Origin: JADFGZ01 sp965222345 | GTDB taxonomy: Bacteria; Acidobacteriota; Terriglobia; 2-12-FULL-54-10 | Direction of reading: 5' to 3' | Assembly (NCBI GenBank): GCA_965222345.1 | Contig: CBDCTS010000002.1 | Location: forward strand, 186,001 to 250,000 | Length of the DNA stretch: 64,000 nucleotides | Shown: one piece after another, positions 53,814-63,200 of the stretch | How the letters are laid out: each line of letters begins with the position of its first letter | Numbering within the stretch: position 1 is the stretch's first letter | Program-made: the position numbers and the translations under genes | The notes under the pieces: model-generated | The model's database searches: none | What the model saw: the letters and a program-made list of their open reading frames with translations, nothing else | What the model was told of the DNA's origin: nothing

Positions 53814-56800
53814 ATGCCTGATACTCCTTCCACAGAGAAGGACCCGATTCTCAGCCAATCGCTGAGCGGGCTCTTAGTGATTTTTTCCCTTATTCTGATG
53901 GGCACCTTGGTCTGGGCGCTCTATGACGAGATCTACGCCACGCGCCCGTGGAAGGGATACCAGGCACGTTTCGTCCGGCAATACATCAGCTTCCTTCAGG
54001 TTAACGCCATACCTGCGAAGGCTCAGCTCGAAAGAGAGGTGCGGCAGTCGGAGGAATTTCTAAGGCTGGAGCAAGAGCTGGCGGAGGCGGAAGAAGCGAT
54101 CAGAGACCGCATCGGGGAGATTGGCCGGGAGATCAACGGTGACATCAATCCCAAAATCTCCGTTCTGAATAAAGTGTTCGCGGAGGCGCGGGGCCAGGTG
54201 CAGGCGCTTACCTATCAGATGGAGACTTCCTCCAGCGATGGGACGAAAGCATCGCTTGCAAGCAGCATTGAAGAGGAGCGGCAAAGAGTCATAACAGTCG
54301 ATCTGCCGGCCTCGAATGGCGACAGCAATTTCGAAGAGACTAGTTTCAACTATGAATCCTTAGAGGGAGAGTTGAATCGGCTGAAGATCAGGAAGGCAGA
54401 CCTGCAAACAGAACGGATCCAGTTGCAGCAGCCGGCCGGTGAGTTGCGGGAGGCGCGCAACGCCTATTTGCGAGACCACCTGGTGGGTCTGACTGAAGCT
54501 CAAATGGAGGGCTTGGTGCGGAGTATGGAGGCGTTCCGGCCCGGCATCAAACAGATTCACGTGGCCGATGTGGATATGGTCGACCGCTGCGAATCCTGTC
54601 ACCTGGGCACACGGGAGCCCGTGACGCTGACTCAAGTGGACATGGGAGGCGAAGCGGTCTTTACCAGCCACCCCCGGATGGAACTGCTGGAGATCCACGA
54701 TCCCGAACAGTTTGGTTGTACCCCCTGCCATAACGGCAACGGGAGAGCGACCAGCAGCATTGTGAAAGGGCACGGCCGGCACAAGTTCTGGCTCTGGCCT
54801 CTGTATCACAGAGAAAATATTGAGGCCGGCTGCCAGCAATGCCATACCCAGGACCTCTATCTGGAACATGCCCAAACGCTAAATATGGGGAAGGAGTTGT
54901 TCGACCATCGCGGATGCATCGGTTGCCATCGCTATGAAGGCTATGACACCGAGGGTGAAGAGTTTCTGGAAGTGCAACAGATGGTCCGTGCGAAAGAGCA
55001 GCAACGCTACGAGAATGAACTCGAAGTCGAGAGGAGCATCGCCCGCGCCGATCAGACCCTGGACGATGATGAGGCCGACCGGCTCTACACCCTGGCTGAC
55101 AACCTCCGCGTCGAAATGAGCGGCATGGATACCGAGCTCGAACAACTGAATATACGGGTCCGCAATCTGCTCATGGAGCGAAAAAAAGTAGCCCCCAGCT
55201 TGAAGGAAGTCCGGGTAAAGTTGCGCAAGGAATGGCTACCGGTCTGGCTGGAGAATCCGCACGCCTTCCGACCCGGCACCCGAATGCCCGCGTTCCGTCT
55301 GGAAGAACAACAGCGGCAAGCCATCGCTGCTTTTATTTGGCAGTCTGGTGTTGAAGGAACCCTACCATCCCATCCGCAAGGAAACGCCACTCAGGGCAAA
55401 GAACTATTTGAGATTCGCGGTTGTATGGCCTGCCACTCGGTTGGAGAAGAGGAAGAAGCCGTAGGCGGAACTTTTGCCGCCAACCTGACCCGGGTGGGCG
55501 AAAAAGCCAACTATGACTACCTGGTGCGCTGGGTGCACAATCCACGCGAGCGCACGCGCCCTTACTGCCCGCTGGAAAAGCGCGACCTGGGGCCGGAGGA
55601 TTACGAGCGTCACGGCCTACCGTTTGTTTTCGATCTGGACCATTCCACCTGTCCCAATGACGGCGCCGAACTGCAGGTGCAGCAGATGACGGTGATGCCC
55701 AGTTTGCGGCTGACAGTGCAGGAGTCCCGGGACATTGCAACGTATTTGATGACCCTGAAGCAAACAGAGCCGGAAGATTACCCGGCGGCCACTTATTTGG
55801 ACGATCCTGCGCTTCGGGAAGAGGGTTTCGCCCTGGTGAGGCACTACGGTTGTGCTGGATGCCATGAAATCAGCGGCCTGGAAGATGAAGGGCGTATCGG
55901 AACGGAACTTACCAAGGAAGGCAGCAAGCCGATTGAGCGCCTGGACTTTGCTTTGCTGACGCACGATGCCGAGAGAGAAGGCTGGTACAACCACAAAGGC
56001 TTCTTTGAGCGTAAATTAGAGAATCCGGCTGTTTTCGACGAGGGCAAGGTGAAGCCGACCCTCGAACAACTGCGCATGCCGAACTTCAATCTCAAACCGG
56101 AAGAGATCACGGCTCTCACGACTTTCCTGCTCGGCAGCACGGATTCGGTTCTGCCCGCACGGTATTTTTATCTGCCGGAAGACCAGCGCAGCGATATCCA
56201 GGAGGGCTGGAGGGTGGTCATGAAGTACAACTGCATGGGCTGCCATATGGTCCGCATTGGGCAGCGGTCCGTGCTGATGGATCTTCCTCTCTACCAGGAC
56301 CCGGACTGGAGAGAGCAGCTTCCTCCCAGCTTGATTGGAGAAGGGGGGCGCGTGGACCCGATATGGCTGGCTCGCTTTTTGGATAATCCGGCGATGAGCG
56401 AAACCGATCCAAATCGCAACGGGGTCAGGCCCTACTTGCACGCCAGAATGCCTACATTCTCTTTTTCGCAGGGAGAGATTCTCCGGATTGTAAGATTCTT
56501 TGAGGCTCTCTCCTCTCAGGTCCGGCCCTACGTCCCGACTAAATTGGAGCCTTTGAGCAATCAAGAGCGGCTTCTGGCAAGACAGCTTTTTACCAGCCAG
56601 GGAGCGCCATGTCTGGAGTGTCACGCCATTGGAGACCCGGTCCGCGACCAAAGAGCTACCGCGCCGAATTTTCTGTTGTCGAAAGACCGTTTGAAGCCTG
56701 ATTGGACGCGCCGATGGATGCTCGATCCTTCGATGATGAGTCCAGGAACAGCCATGCCTTCCGGATTGTTTGAGCGCCAAGGAAACCGCTGGGTCTTTGC

Positions 56801-56936
56801 CGGTCCGACGCCTCCCGGTTTCCGGCAATACGACAAGGATCACGCTGAACTTCTGGTGCGCTACATGTTTGAATTTTCGCCCCAGGAGCTCAGCCGCATC
56901 ATAGGGAGTTTGACCTCAACGTCTGCCCTGCGGTGA
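53814..56936 (+). CDS. Octahaem cytochrome c subunit of the bc complex
   Basis: This 1040-residue protein has an N-terminal membrane helix (LLVIFSLILMGTLVWALYDEI), a long coiled coil (residues 70-230), then eight CxxCH haem c motifs at C259, C302, C340, C368, C537, C680, C807 and C933. The second half holds repeated mono-haem cytochrome c modules, each with GCMACHSV- or GCAGCHEI-like sites followed by Met-containing loops such as GTRMPAF, KPTLEQLRMPNF and LHARMPTF. A second coiled coil interrupts haems 4 and 5 (residues 395-470). It is last in the bc operon and should accept electrons from the Rieske centre, replacing cytochrome c1. A hairpin terminator follows. Confidence 0.92.
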   Translation: MPDTPSTEKDPILSQSLSGLLVIFSLILMGTLVWALYDEIYATRPWKGYQARFVRQYISFLQVNAIPAKAQLEREVRQSEEFLRLEQELAEAEEAIRDRIGEIGREINGDINPKISVLNKVFAEARGQVQALTYQMETSSSDGTKASLASSIEEERQRVITVDLPASNGDSNFEETSFNYESLEGELNRLKIRKADLQTERIQLQQPAGELREARNAYLRDHLVGLTEAQMEGLVRSMEAFRPGIKQIHVADVDMVDRCESCHLGTREPVTLTQVDMGGEAVFTSHPRMELLEIHDPEQFGCTPCHNGNGRATSSIVKGHGRHKFWLWPLYHRENIEAGCQQCHTQDLYLEHAQTLNMGKELFDHRGCIGCHRYEGYDTEGEEFLEVQQMVRAKEQQRYENELEVERSIARADQTLDDDEADRLYTLADNLRVEMSGMDTELEQLNIRVRNLLMERKKVAPSLKEVRVKLRKEWLPVWLENPHAFRPGTRMPAFRLEEQQRQAIAAFIWQSGVEGTLPSHPQGNATQGKELFEIRGCMACHSVGEEEEAVGGTFAANLTRVGEKANYDYLVRWVHNPRERTRPYCPLEKRDLGPEDYERHGLPFVFDLDHSTCPNDGAELQVQQMTVMPSLRLTVQESRDIATYLMTLKQTEPEDYPAATYLDDPALREEGFALVRHYGCAGCHEISGLEDEGRIGTELTKEGSKPIERLDFALLTHDAEREGWYNHKGFFERKLENPAVFDEGKVKPTLEQLRMPNFNLKPEEITALTTFLLGSTDSVLPARYFYLPEDQRSDIQEGWRVVMKYNCMGCHMVRIGQRSVLMDLPLYQDPDWREQLPPSLIGEGGRVDPIWLARFLDNPAMSETDPNRNGVRPYLHARMPTFSFSQGEILRIVRFFEALSSQVRPYVPTKLEPLSNQERLLARQLFTSQGAPCLECHAIGDPVRDQRATAPNFLLSKDRLKPDWTRRWMLDPSMMSPGTAMPSGLFERQGNRWVFAGPTPPGFRQYDKDHAELLVRYMFEFSPQELSRIIGSLTSTSALR

Positions 56937-56966
56937 GCATCCCAGCCTGAAATCTTCACTTCGATG

Positions 56967-57000
56967 AGACCGCGGCACCCATGCCGCGGTCTTTCACTTT
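56967..57000 (+). terminator. Rho-independent-type terminator of the bc operon
   Basis: A perfect 11-bp stem, AGACCGCGGCA-CCCA-TGCCGCGGTCT, with a 4-base loop is followed by TTCACTTT. It lies 31 bases after the octahaem gene stop. The T tract is imperfect. Confidence 0.75.
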
Positions 57001-57500
57001 CTCTGCATCTTTTCCCCGTGCTCTGCGCAAGTGCACAAGATATCAACTCCTTGGCCTGCTCGCCCAAAGGACAGTAGTTGGCATGCGGATTTAACAGTGG
57101 CATTTTGTTCTTGCTGGCTGCTCATTTTGTTGTGGTTGGCGTGGGGCATTCTGATTTCCAAAGCCCAATCCGGCAACCTGGCCGTAACCACAGCACGGGA
57201 GCCCGCTGATTTTCCTCCAAACCCGGCAGGTTCATGGCTGGCAATTCCGGAGAGCTGGGCTCAAAACCTGGAAAGAAAAAAGCATTTCCTTTTCAGCCGT
57301 TCCGAACGGATACTGGTGGTCTTATGGCCTTGAATTTACTCACTAAAGCGGATAAAATGTCGTTCCCATATACAAGCATTCGTCGGGCGTCGCTCGGGCG
57401 TTCGCTGGCGGAACGAATACGAGCGCAAGCAAGTATTCTGAACGGCAGGTGGGAAATATTCGTGCGTATTTTTAGGAATAGGGAGAGAAGGTACAACGAC
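57001..57500. other. Intergenic stretch before the cupredoxin-like gene
   Basis: No recognised gene. A 100-codon plus-strand frame (57031-57333) has one hydrophobic stretch but no family features or ribosome site. GAGAGAAGG near 57482 serves the next gene. Confidence 0.4.
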
Positions 57501-58289
57501 ATGTTTCGATTTAAATGGATTTGGTTCGTATCACTGATGGTGGTAGTGTCCTTGGCTGGCTGCGGAGGAGGTGAGGCGCCGCCGATGGAGGAGGAAGCCG
57601 CCATGGATGAGGCTCCGGCAGGTCCGCCGGCCGCCCCCATCGATCCGGAGACCGTGGGCGAGATCACTGGCTCCGTGGCTTTTGACGGCGAGACACCCCG
57701 AATGGCCCGCATTCGTATGGACGCCGTGCCGGCCTGCACGGAAACTAACCCTGACCCCGTCTATAGCGAAGAGGTGGTCGTAAATGACAACGGGACGCTC
57801 CAAAATGTCTTCGTTTACGTCAAAGACGGCCTGGGCAACCGGACCTTCCCGGCTTCCGAGCAACTGGTCCACTTGAACCAGGAGGGTTGCGTCTATAGTC
57901 CCCACGTGTTAGGTGTGATGGCTGGTCAGACGTTGCATATCATGAACAGTGACCCGACCAACCATAATATCCATCCGATGCCCGCAAGCAACCGTGAGTG
58001 GAACAAATCTCAGCCTCCATCTTCTCAGGCCCTGACGGAGCAGTTTCCCAGACAGGAAGTCATGGTGCCGGTCAAGTGCAACGTTCACCCATGGATGAAA
58101 GCCTACATTGGTGTTCTGCGTCACCCCTTCTTCGCCGTCACTGGCGACGATGGATCCTTCAGCCTGCCGGGCTTGCCGCCGGGCGAGTACACCATCGAGG
58201 CGTGGCATGAGAAGTACGGCACTGCCGAGCAGACGGTGACGATCGGCGAGAAAGAAACAATGGAAATTGAGTTCACTTTTACAGGCTAG
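57501..58289 (+). CDS. Cupredoxin-like lipoprotein
   Basis: This 262-residue protein starts at ATG 57501. The signal ends in the lipobox SLAGC, followed by an acidic Pro-rich linker (EEEAAMDEAPAGPPAAP). The mature domain contains NSDPTNHNIHPM and VKCNVHPWMKAYIGVL, giving His, Cys, His and Met in the order of a plastocyanin-type copper site. The C-terminal strand set (GDDGSFSLPGLPPGEYTIEAWHEKYG) is a carboxypeptidase-regulatory-like beta domain. It may carry electrons or deliver copper near the bc complex and the oxidase. Copper binding is inferred from residue order. Confidence 0.75.
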   Translation: MFRFKWIWFVSLMVVVSLAGCGGGEAPPMEEEAAMDEAPAGPPAAPIDPETVGEITGSVAFDGETPRMARIRMDAVPACTETNPDPVYSEEVVVNDNGTLQNVFVYVKDGLGNRTFPASEQLVHLNQEGCVYSPHVLGVMAGQTLHIMNSDPTNHNIHPMPASNREWNKSQPPSSQALTEQFPRQEVMVPVKCNVHPWMKAYIGVLRHPFFAVTGDDGSFSLPGLPPGEYTIEAWHEKYGTAEQTVTIGEKETMEIEFTFTG

Positions 58290-58463
58290 GACGGGCTTGT
58301 ATCAAAGTTTGATTGTCTTGCAAAACGGCGGGGCAGGGGGGAACCGCTTGTTGGCTAATCCGCGGATCCCCCCCAACAACTTCTCCATGCTTTTCTCAGT
58401 CTAGATATTGGACCACCCGAGGCGAAATGTATTGCGCGCGCTTTGGGTTGCGAGAGACGCAGT

Positions 58464-59384
58464 ATGAATGTCCCCGGAGATTCCGTCAGGCTTCACCGTT
58501 TTGCCGTGTTGACGGCGGGCGGAACGTTTCTATTGATCATCGCCGGAGGCTTGGTGGTGGGAAATGAAGCCGGGCTGGCGGTTCCCGACTGGCCGCTGTC
58601 GTTCGGCACCTGGATGCCCCGGATGGAGGGGGGGGTTTTTTACGAGCACGGCCACCGCATGGTCGCCACCGCAGTCGGTTTTCTGATGACAGTGCTGGCC
58701 GTCTGGTTATGGCGGAGGGAACCGCGAAGGTGGGTCCGGCGGCTGGGCTTTGTGGCGCTGATTGCGGTGATTGCCCAAGGCATCCTGGGAGGAATCACGG
58801 TCCTCTACCTGTTGCCTGCGCCCGTCTCGGTAAGTCATGCTAGCCTGGCGCAACTTTTCTTCTGCATGACTTTGAGCTTGGCATTGTTTACCAGCCGTGA
58901 ATGGAATGTGCCGGTAGAGCCGGAACAAGACAGGGAATCGCCTCAGTTCCGGCATCTGGCTGTTGCGGCGACAGGGGCAACCTTCATTCAACTGGTTTTG
59001 GGAGCGGCCTTGCGGCACAAAGCACTGGGCCTGACGCCGCACCTGATCGGCGCAGCAGCAGTTACCTGTTTGACAATCTGGCTGGTTCACCGAGCTCACA
59101 AAAAATTGCTGGGGCAAAAAATGCTTGTGCGCTTGGCCTGGACGGCAGGGGTGCTTGTAGTTCTGCAACTGACTTTGGGAGTAGGCTCCTACTGGGTCCG
59201 GCTGGTAACTCAAGATGCGGTCCAGCCTCAGCCTGCCACGGTTTGGATCACGACGGCCCACGTGGCGGTCGGCGCGCTGCTGCTCGGCGCCAGCTTGCTA
59301 TTGACCCTGCAGTCGTATCGAAGGCTGACGGTTTTACCTAGACCTCTTTTACTGGCAGAGACTCCGGAGGAGACACTGGCGTGA
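58464..59384 (+). CDS. ctaA: Haem A synthase (CtaA/COX15)
   Basis: This 306-residue protein has eight membrane helices in two four-helix halves. Signature segments are LTAGGTFLLIIAGGLVVGNEAGLAVPDWPLSFG near the start, YEHGHRMVATAVGF (haem His), SVSHASLAQLFFC (His), LGLTPHLIGAAAV (His) and ITTAHVAVGALLLG (His). It oxidises the methyl group of haem O to form haem A for aa3-type oxidases. The stop overlaps the GTG start of ctaB, so the pair is translationally coupled. Confidence 0.92.
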   Translation: MNVPGDSVRLHRFAVLTAGGTFLLIIAGGLVVGNEAGLAVPDWPLSFGTWMPRMEGGVFYEHGHRMVATAVGFLMTVLAVWLWRREPRRWVRRLGFVALIAVIAQGILGGITVLYLLPAPVSVSHASLAQLFFCMTLSLALFTSREWNVPVEPEQDRESPQFRHLAVAATGATFIQLVLGAALRHKALGLTPHLIGAAAVTCLTIWLVHRAHKKLLGQKMLVRLAWTAGVLVVLQLTLGVGSYWVRLVTQDAVQPQPATVWITTAHVAVGALLLGASLLLTLQSYRRLTVLPRPLLLAETPEETLA

Positions 59385-60301
59385 ATTCGGACGCGGCGAC
59401 ATTCAAATCCGCTCAGCAGCCTCTTGCCTTGACCGTAAGCCGGTCATGGCCGTCAGATTACCTGGAGCTCACCAAACCCCGGGTGACCCTGTTGATTCTC
59501 ATGTCCACCTGCGTCGGTTTCTGCCTCGGTTCCGCTGGAAATCTGAGCCTTCCGTTGCTGGCGTTCACCTTGCTTGGCACGGCGCTTGCAGCCAGTGGGA
59601 CCGCCGCGCTGAATCAATTCTGGGAACGGGACGCCGACGGAAAAATGCTGCGAACAAAGGACCGGCCGTTGCCGGCGGGCCGAATGCTCCCGTGGAAGGC
59701 GTTATGGTTTGGGATCGCGCTGTCTCTTCTCGGCATTGTGTTGCTGGCCTGGCTGACTAATTTTCTAGCGGGTCTGCTGGCCGCGCTGACCTTGGGCAGC
59801 TATCTGTTCCTGTATACTCCCCTGAAAACCAGAACTCCGCACTGCACTTTGGTCGGTGCATTTCCGGGAGCCATACCTCCGCTGATCGGATGGGCGGCCG
59901 CGCGGGGAGATATCTCAGTGGTGGCGTGCATACTGTACTTGATGCTTTTTCTCTGGCAGTTTCCCCACTTTCTGGCCATAGCCTGGATGTATCGGGAAGA
60001 CTACGCCCGGGGCGGGATCGCGATGTGGCCGGTAATTGAACCGGACGGGAAAACGACGGGTCGGCAAATTGTCATATACTCGGCAGCTTTGATCCCCATC
60101 AGCTTGATTCCCTCGCTGGTCGGCTTCTCAGGCGCTCTCTACCTTTGCGGGGCGCTGATTCTTGGGCTGGCATACCTGCACTTCAGTGTGTCTGTTGCCA
60201 AGGTGAAATCCACATTGCAGGCCAGGCGGCTATTGCAGGCTTCCGTAGTTTACTTGCCGCTGGTATACGTCCTGTTGCTGGTTGACAAGATAGCGCTGTA
60301 A
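59381..60301 (+). CDS. ctaB: Protohaem IX farnesyltransferase (haem O synthase)
   Basis: This 306-residue UbiA-superfamily enzyme has the first Asp-rich site in ALNQFWERDADGKMLRTKDRPLPAGR, the second region in WQFPHFLAIAWMYREDYARGGIAMWPVIEPDGKTTGRQI, and YLELTKPRVTLLILMSTCVGF at the start. It adds a farnesyl group to haem B. It starts at GTG 59381, overlapping ctaA by 4 bases. With ctaA it makes haem A; the oxidase genes themselves are not in the window. Confidence 0.95.
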   Translation: MNSDAATFKSAQQPLALTVSRSWPSDYLELTKPRVTLLILMSTCVGFCLGSAGNLSLPLLAFTLLGTALAASGTAALNQFWERDADGKMLRTKDRPLPAGRMLPWKALWFGIALSLLGIVLLAWLTNFLAGLLAALTLGSYLFLYTPLKTRTPHCTLVGAFPGAIPPLIGWAAARGDISVVACILYLMLFLWQFPHFLAIAWMYREDYARGGIAMWPVIEPDGKTTGRQIVIYSAALIPISLIPSLVGFSGALYLCGALILGLAYLHFSVSVAKVKSTLQARRLLQASVVYLPLVYVLLLVDKIAL

Positions 60302-60460
60302 GCGTCATGTGTCGCCTGCGCTGAAGGGAATCAATCGGAAACCGCGCCGGAAGCATTCGGCAAAACGGACACCCTTCTTCTATCCGGGATGCCGGTTCAT
60401 CGGTTCATCGCATTCCAAATCCGAATTCAGTACACTAATTCAGTACGCTAAAGAATCAGC

Positions 60461-61438
60461 ATGGACACAAACCTCGCCATCGAAGTCGCAGGCTTGACGC
60501 ACTATTACGGTATGCGGAAAGCGTTGGAAGAAGTGTCTTTCGAAGTGCCCGAGGGAAAGATTTTTGGGCTTTTGGGCCCGAACGGAGGGGGCAAAACCAC
60601 CCTTTTCCGCATTTTATCCACGCTCTTGCTGCCGACTTCCGGGAGGGCCAGCATCCTCGGCTTGAATGTAGCCGAGAATCCGCAAGAGGTGCGCAGCAGG
60701 ATCGGGGTCGTTTTTCAAGCTCAACACCTGGACGGCAAGCTGACGCCCGCTGAAAACCTTCGCCACCAAGGTCATCTGTATGGCTTGCGCGGGAAGAAGC
60801 TTCGGGAACGAATCCAGCAAGCCTTAGATCAGCTTGGCCTGGCAGACAGGCGGGACGACCTGGTGGAAACCCTCTCCGGAGGTCTTCGGCGGCGGGTTGA
60901 ATTAGCCAAAGGGCTGCTGCATCAACCGGAGCTGTTGCTTCTGGACGAACCCAGCACGGGTCTCGATCCCGGAGCCCGCCGCGACCTGTGGGATTATTTG
61001 AACCGATTGCGCAAAAGTGACGGAGTGACAGTTTTGCTGACTACGCACATGCTGGAAGAAGCCGACAAGTGCGACCATCTCGCTATTCTCCACCGAGGGG
61101 CGCTGGTGGCTTCCGGTTCGCCGGATTCACTGAAAAAGGATATCGGAGCAGCGCAGGTGATCCTCATGGAGGCCCGTGAGCCGGAAAGCCTGCGGGAGCA
61201 ACTTCACCGGAAGTTTCGGGTAGCCGCTGTGGTACTCGATGGAAAAGTACGTTTCGAGCACCCCCGGGGGCACGAATTCATCCCCCAACTGGTGGAGGCG
61301 TTTCCGGGAGAAATTCAATCCGTGATGGTGTCAAAACCCACTCTGGAAGACGTATTTATCCACCGGACCGGACACCGCTTCTGGGAAGCTGTCTCTGCTC
61401 CCAACGGAGGAGAGGGAACCCGATCCGGACGAATGTAG
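60461..61438 (+). CDS. ABC-2-type transporter ATPase
   Basis: This 325-residue nucleotide-binding protein has Walker A GPNGGGKTT (the usual A replaced by G), Q-loop VVFQAQHLDGKLT, signature LSGGLRRRVELAKGL, Walker B LLLLDEPSTGLD and switch HMLEEADKCDH. The C-terminal extension (residues 225-310) resembles the DrrA/NodI class. It pairs with the permease gene that starts 14 bases downstream. Its place between ctaB and a DUF420 gene suggests a role in oxidase or haem maturation, or in copper handling, by context only. Confidence 0.9.
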   Translation: MDTNLAIEVAGLTHYYGMRKALEEVSFEVPEGKIFGLLGPNGGGKTTLFRILSTLLLPTSGRASILGLNVAENPQEVRSRIGVVFQAQHLDGKLTPAENLRHQGHLYGLRGKKLRERIQQALDQLGLADRRDDLVETLSGGLRRRVELAKGLLHQPELLLLDEPSTGLDPGARRDLWDYLNRLRKSDGVTVLLTTHMLEEADKCDHLAILHRGALVASGSPDSLKKDIGAAQVILMEAREPESLREQLHRKFRVAAVVLDGKVRFEHPRGHEFIPQLVEAFPGEIQSVMVSKPTLEDVFIHRTGHRFWEAVSAPNGGEGTRSGRM

Positions 61439-61452
61439 TAGCGAGGAGTACT

Positions 61453-62265
61453 TTGAGCAAATCAGCCGTCAGAAGCGGTTTTCTGCTTCCGGTTTACACA
61501 CTTTGGTGGCGTGAGTTGATCCGCTTCTTCCGGCAACGAAGCCGGATCGTTGGCGTTCTGGCCGCGCCGCTGGTCTTTTGGCTCTTTATTGGTTCGGGCC
61601 TGGGCACTTCCTTCCAGCCGGCTTCAGCCGCCTCCGGCAGCCACTATCTGCAATACTTCTTTCCCGGCACGGTCGTTATGGTCGTGTTGTTCACTTCAAT
61701 TTTCTCGACCATGTCCGTGATTGAAGACCGCCGCGAAGGATTTTTGCTTTCGGTGTTGGTGGCGCCCATTCCGCGCTCCAGCCTGGTTCTGGGAAAGGTA
61801 TTGGGAGGCACGACGCAAGCCCTGCTGCCAGGGTTTCTTTTTCTTCTTCTCGCTCCGGCAGTCGGATTCGCCTTGCAACCCTTCCAAATGCTCCGGCTGG
61901 CTGGAATTCTGTTTCTGATTGCTTTTTCCCTGACGAGCCTCGGCTTTTGCGTCGCTTGGCGAATGGATTCCGCGCAAGGATTCCACGCCATCGTGAACCT
62001 CTTTCTGATCCCCATGTGGCTGCTTTCCGGAGCCCTGTTTCCGGCTTCCGGCGCCTCGACGTGGATTCAGTGGGTGATGCGTCTCAATCCTCTCACCTAT
62101 GGAGTGGCGGCCCTCCGACGAATTCTCCATGGACAGGCCGCTGCGGTTGCGCCTGACGTCCCGCCGCTGGCGCTTTCGCTCGAACTGACTGTGCTGTTTG
62201 CCGTCTTGGCTGTTGCTGCGGCGATGATTTGGGCTGGCCGTCCCACTGCCGAAAACCTGGGTTGA
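61453..62265 (+). CDS. ABC-2-type transporter permease
   Basis: This 270-residue protein has six membrane helices of the ABC-2 permease fold (VLAAPLVFWLFIGSGLGTSF, FSTMSVIEDRREGFLLSVLVAPIPRSSLVLGKVLGG, NPLTYGVAALRRIL). EDRREGFLLSVLVAPIPR is the conserved coupling region between helices 2 and 3. It starts with TTG at 61453, with GAGGAG close upstream. It forms a transporter with the preceding ATPase; the substrate is unknown. Confidence 0.9.
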   Translation: MSKSAVRSGFLLPVYTLWWRELIRFFRQRSRIVGVLAAPLVFWLFIGSGLGTSFQPASAASGSHYLQYFFPGTVVMVVLFTSIFSTMSVIEDRREGFLLSVLVAPIPRSSLVLGKVLGGTTQALLPGFLFLLLAPAVGFALQPFQMLRLAGILFLIAFSLTSLGFCVAWRMDSAQGFHAIVNLFLIPMWLLSGALFPASGASTWIQWVMRLNPLTYGVAALRRILHGQAAAVAPDVPPLALSLELTVLFAVLAVAAAMIWAGRPTAENLG

Positions 62266-62421
62266 AAAAAGCAGCCCCAGTGGCGCAGAAAAAATAGACA
62301 ACTCTAACGAAATCAGGAAATGCAGTTTTCTGTGTCCCTTTTAATTCGCGACTCTTGAGGAACGGCGTCAAGGGATTTATTCTCTGCGATCTTCTCTGCG
62401 GCTCTGTGGTTAAAAATATTC

Positions 62422-62940
62422 ATGAGAGAACGATTGGCTCTTCCGGTGATTGGGCTGGTCTCGGCCCTGCTGGTCTTAAGCTTGGGGTACTTGTTACTGG
62501 GACGGCAGACCGCGATTCAGAGCGGCTATGACGTTTCGGCTTTGCCCGCTCTCAATGCTTTCCTCAACGGAACCAGCGCGGTACTTCTCACTGTCGGCTA
62601 TGTTTTTATCCGGCTGAAGAAGGCAACGGCTCACAAGGCCTGTATGCTGGCGGCATTGGGAGTATCCTCCTTTTTTTTGATCTCCTACGTAATCTACCAC
62701 TACCAGTTCGGCTCGATTGCGTTTGAAGGCAGGGGCTTCATTCGCCCGGTCTATTTTACCTTCCTGATCTCCCACATTATCCTGGCCTCCTGTATCGTTC
62801 CTTTGGCGCTGATCACTATCTATCGCGCCTGGAACGAACAGTTCGACCGCCACAAGAGAATTGCGCGCTGGACCCTTCCCCTCTGGCTGTACGTCTCCGT
62901 GACGGGAGTCGTCATCTACTGGATGCTTTACCGGCTGTAA
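62422..62940 (+). CDS. DUF420 membrane protein (oxidase-assembly associated)
   Basis: This 172-residue protein has four to five hydrophobic helices. It shows DUF420 features: LPALNAFLNGTSAVLLTVGYVFIRLKKATAHKACML, SYVIYHYQFG, VYFTFLISHIILA and RWTLPLWLYVSVTGVVIYWMLY, with conserved His residues (AHK, YHY, SHI, FDRHKRIARW). Members lie next to haem-copper oxidase genes in many genomes and are thought to help oxidase biogenesis. That fits the ctaA/ctaB context here. Confidence 0.85.
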   Translation: MRERLALPVIGLVSALLVLSLGYLLLGRQTAIQSGYDVSALPALNAFLNGTSAVLLTVGYVFIRLKKATAHKACMLAALGVSSFFLISYVIYHYQFGSIAFEGRGFIRPVYFTFLISHIILASCIVPLALITIYRAWNEQFDRHKRIARWTLPLWLYVSVTGVVIYWMLYRL

Positions 62941-63200
62941 TCAAATCCGAGCCGCGACCGTCATGGAGCAACCCTTCGCCGACCAGCCGGCTCTGAGCCT
63001 TTGGCCAGCGGAGCATCGCTCAGAAGGCTTTTCAGAGGAGTCGCGGTTCGGAACCACGTTCGATTCTGGCTCCTGTCTGGCGGGTTTCGGAAAAAAGAGG
63101 CTATTCTGCAAGAGGTAAAGAGTCCGCCCCGCGACTATAAAAAACGCACCGCTGGCTGCTATCGCTTGTTGCCGGGACGGTTTATAATAAAATACAACCA

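Noticed and set aside
57031..57333. A 100-codon frame after the bc operon terminator
   Set aside because: A single hydrophobic stretch but no ribosome site, no homologous pattern, and the frame runs through the next gene's leader.
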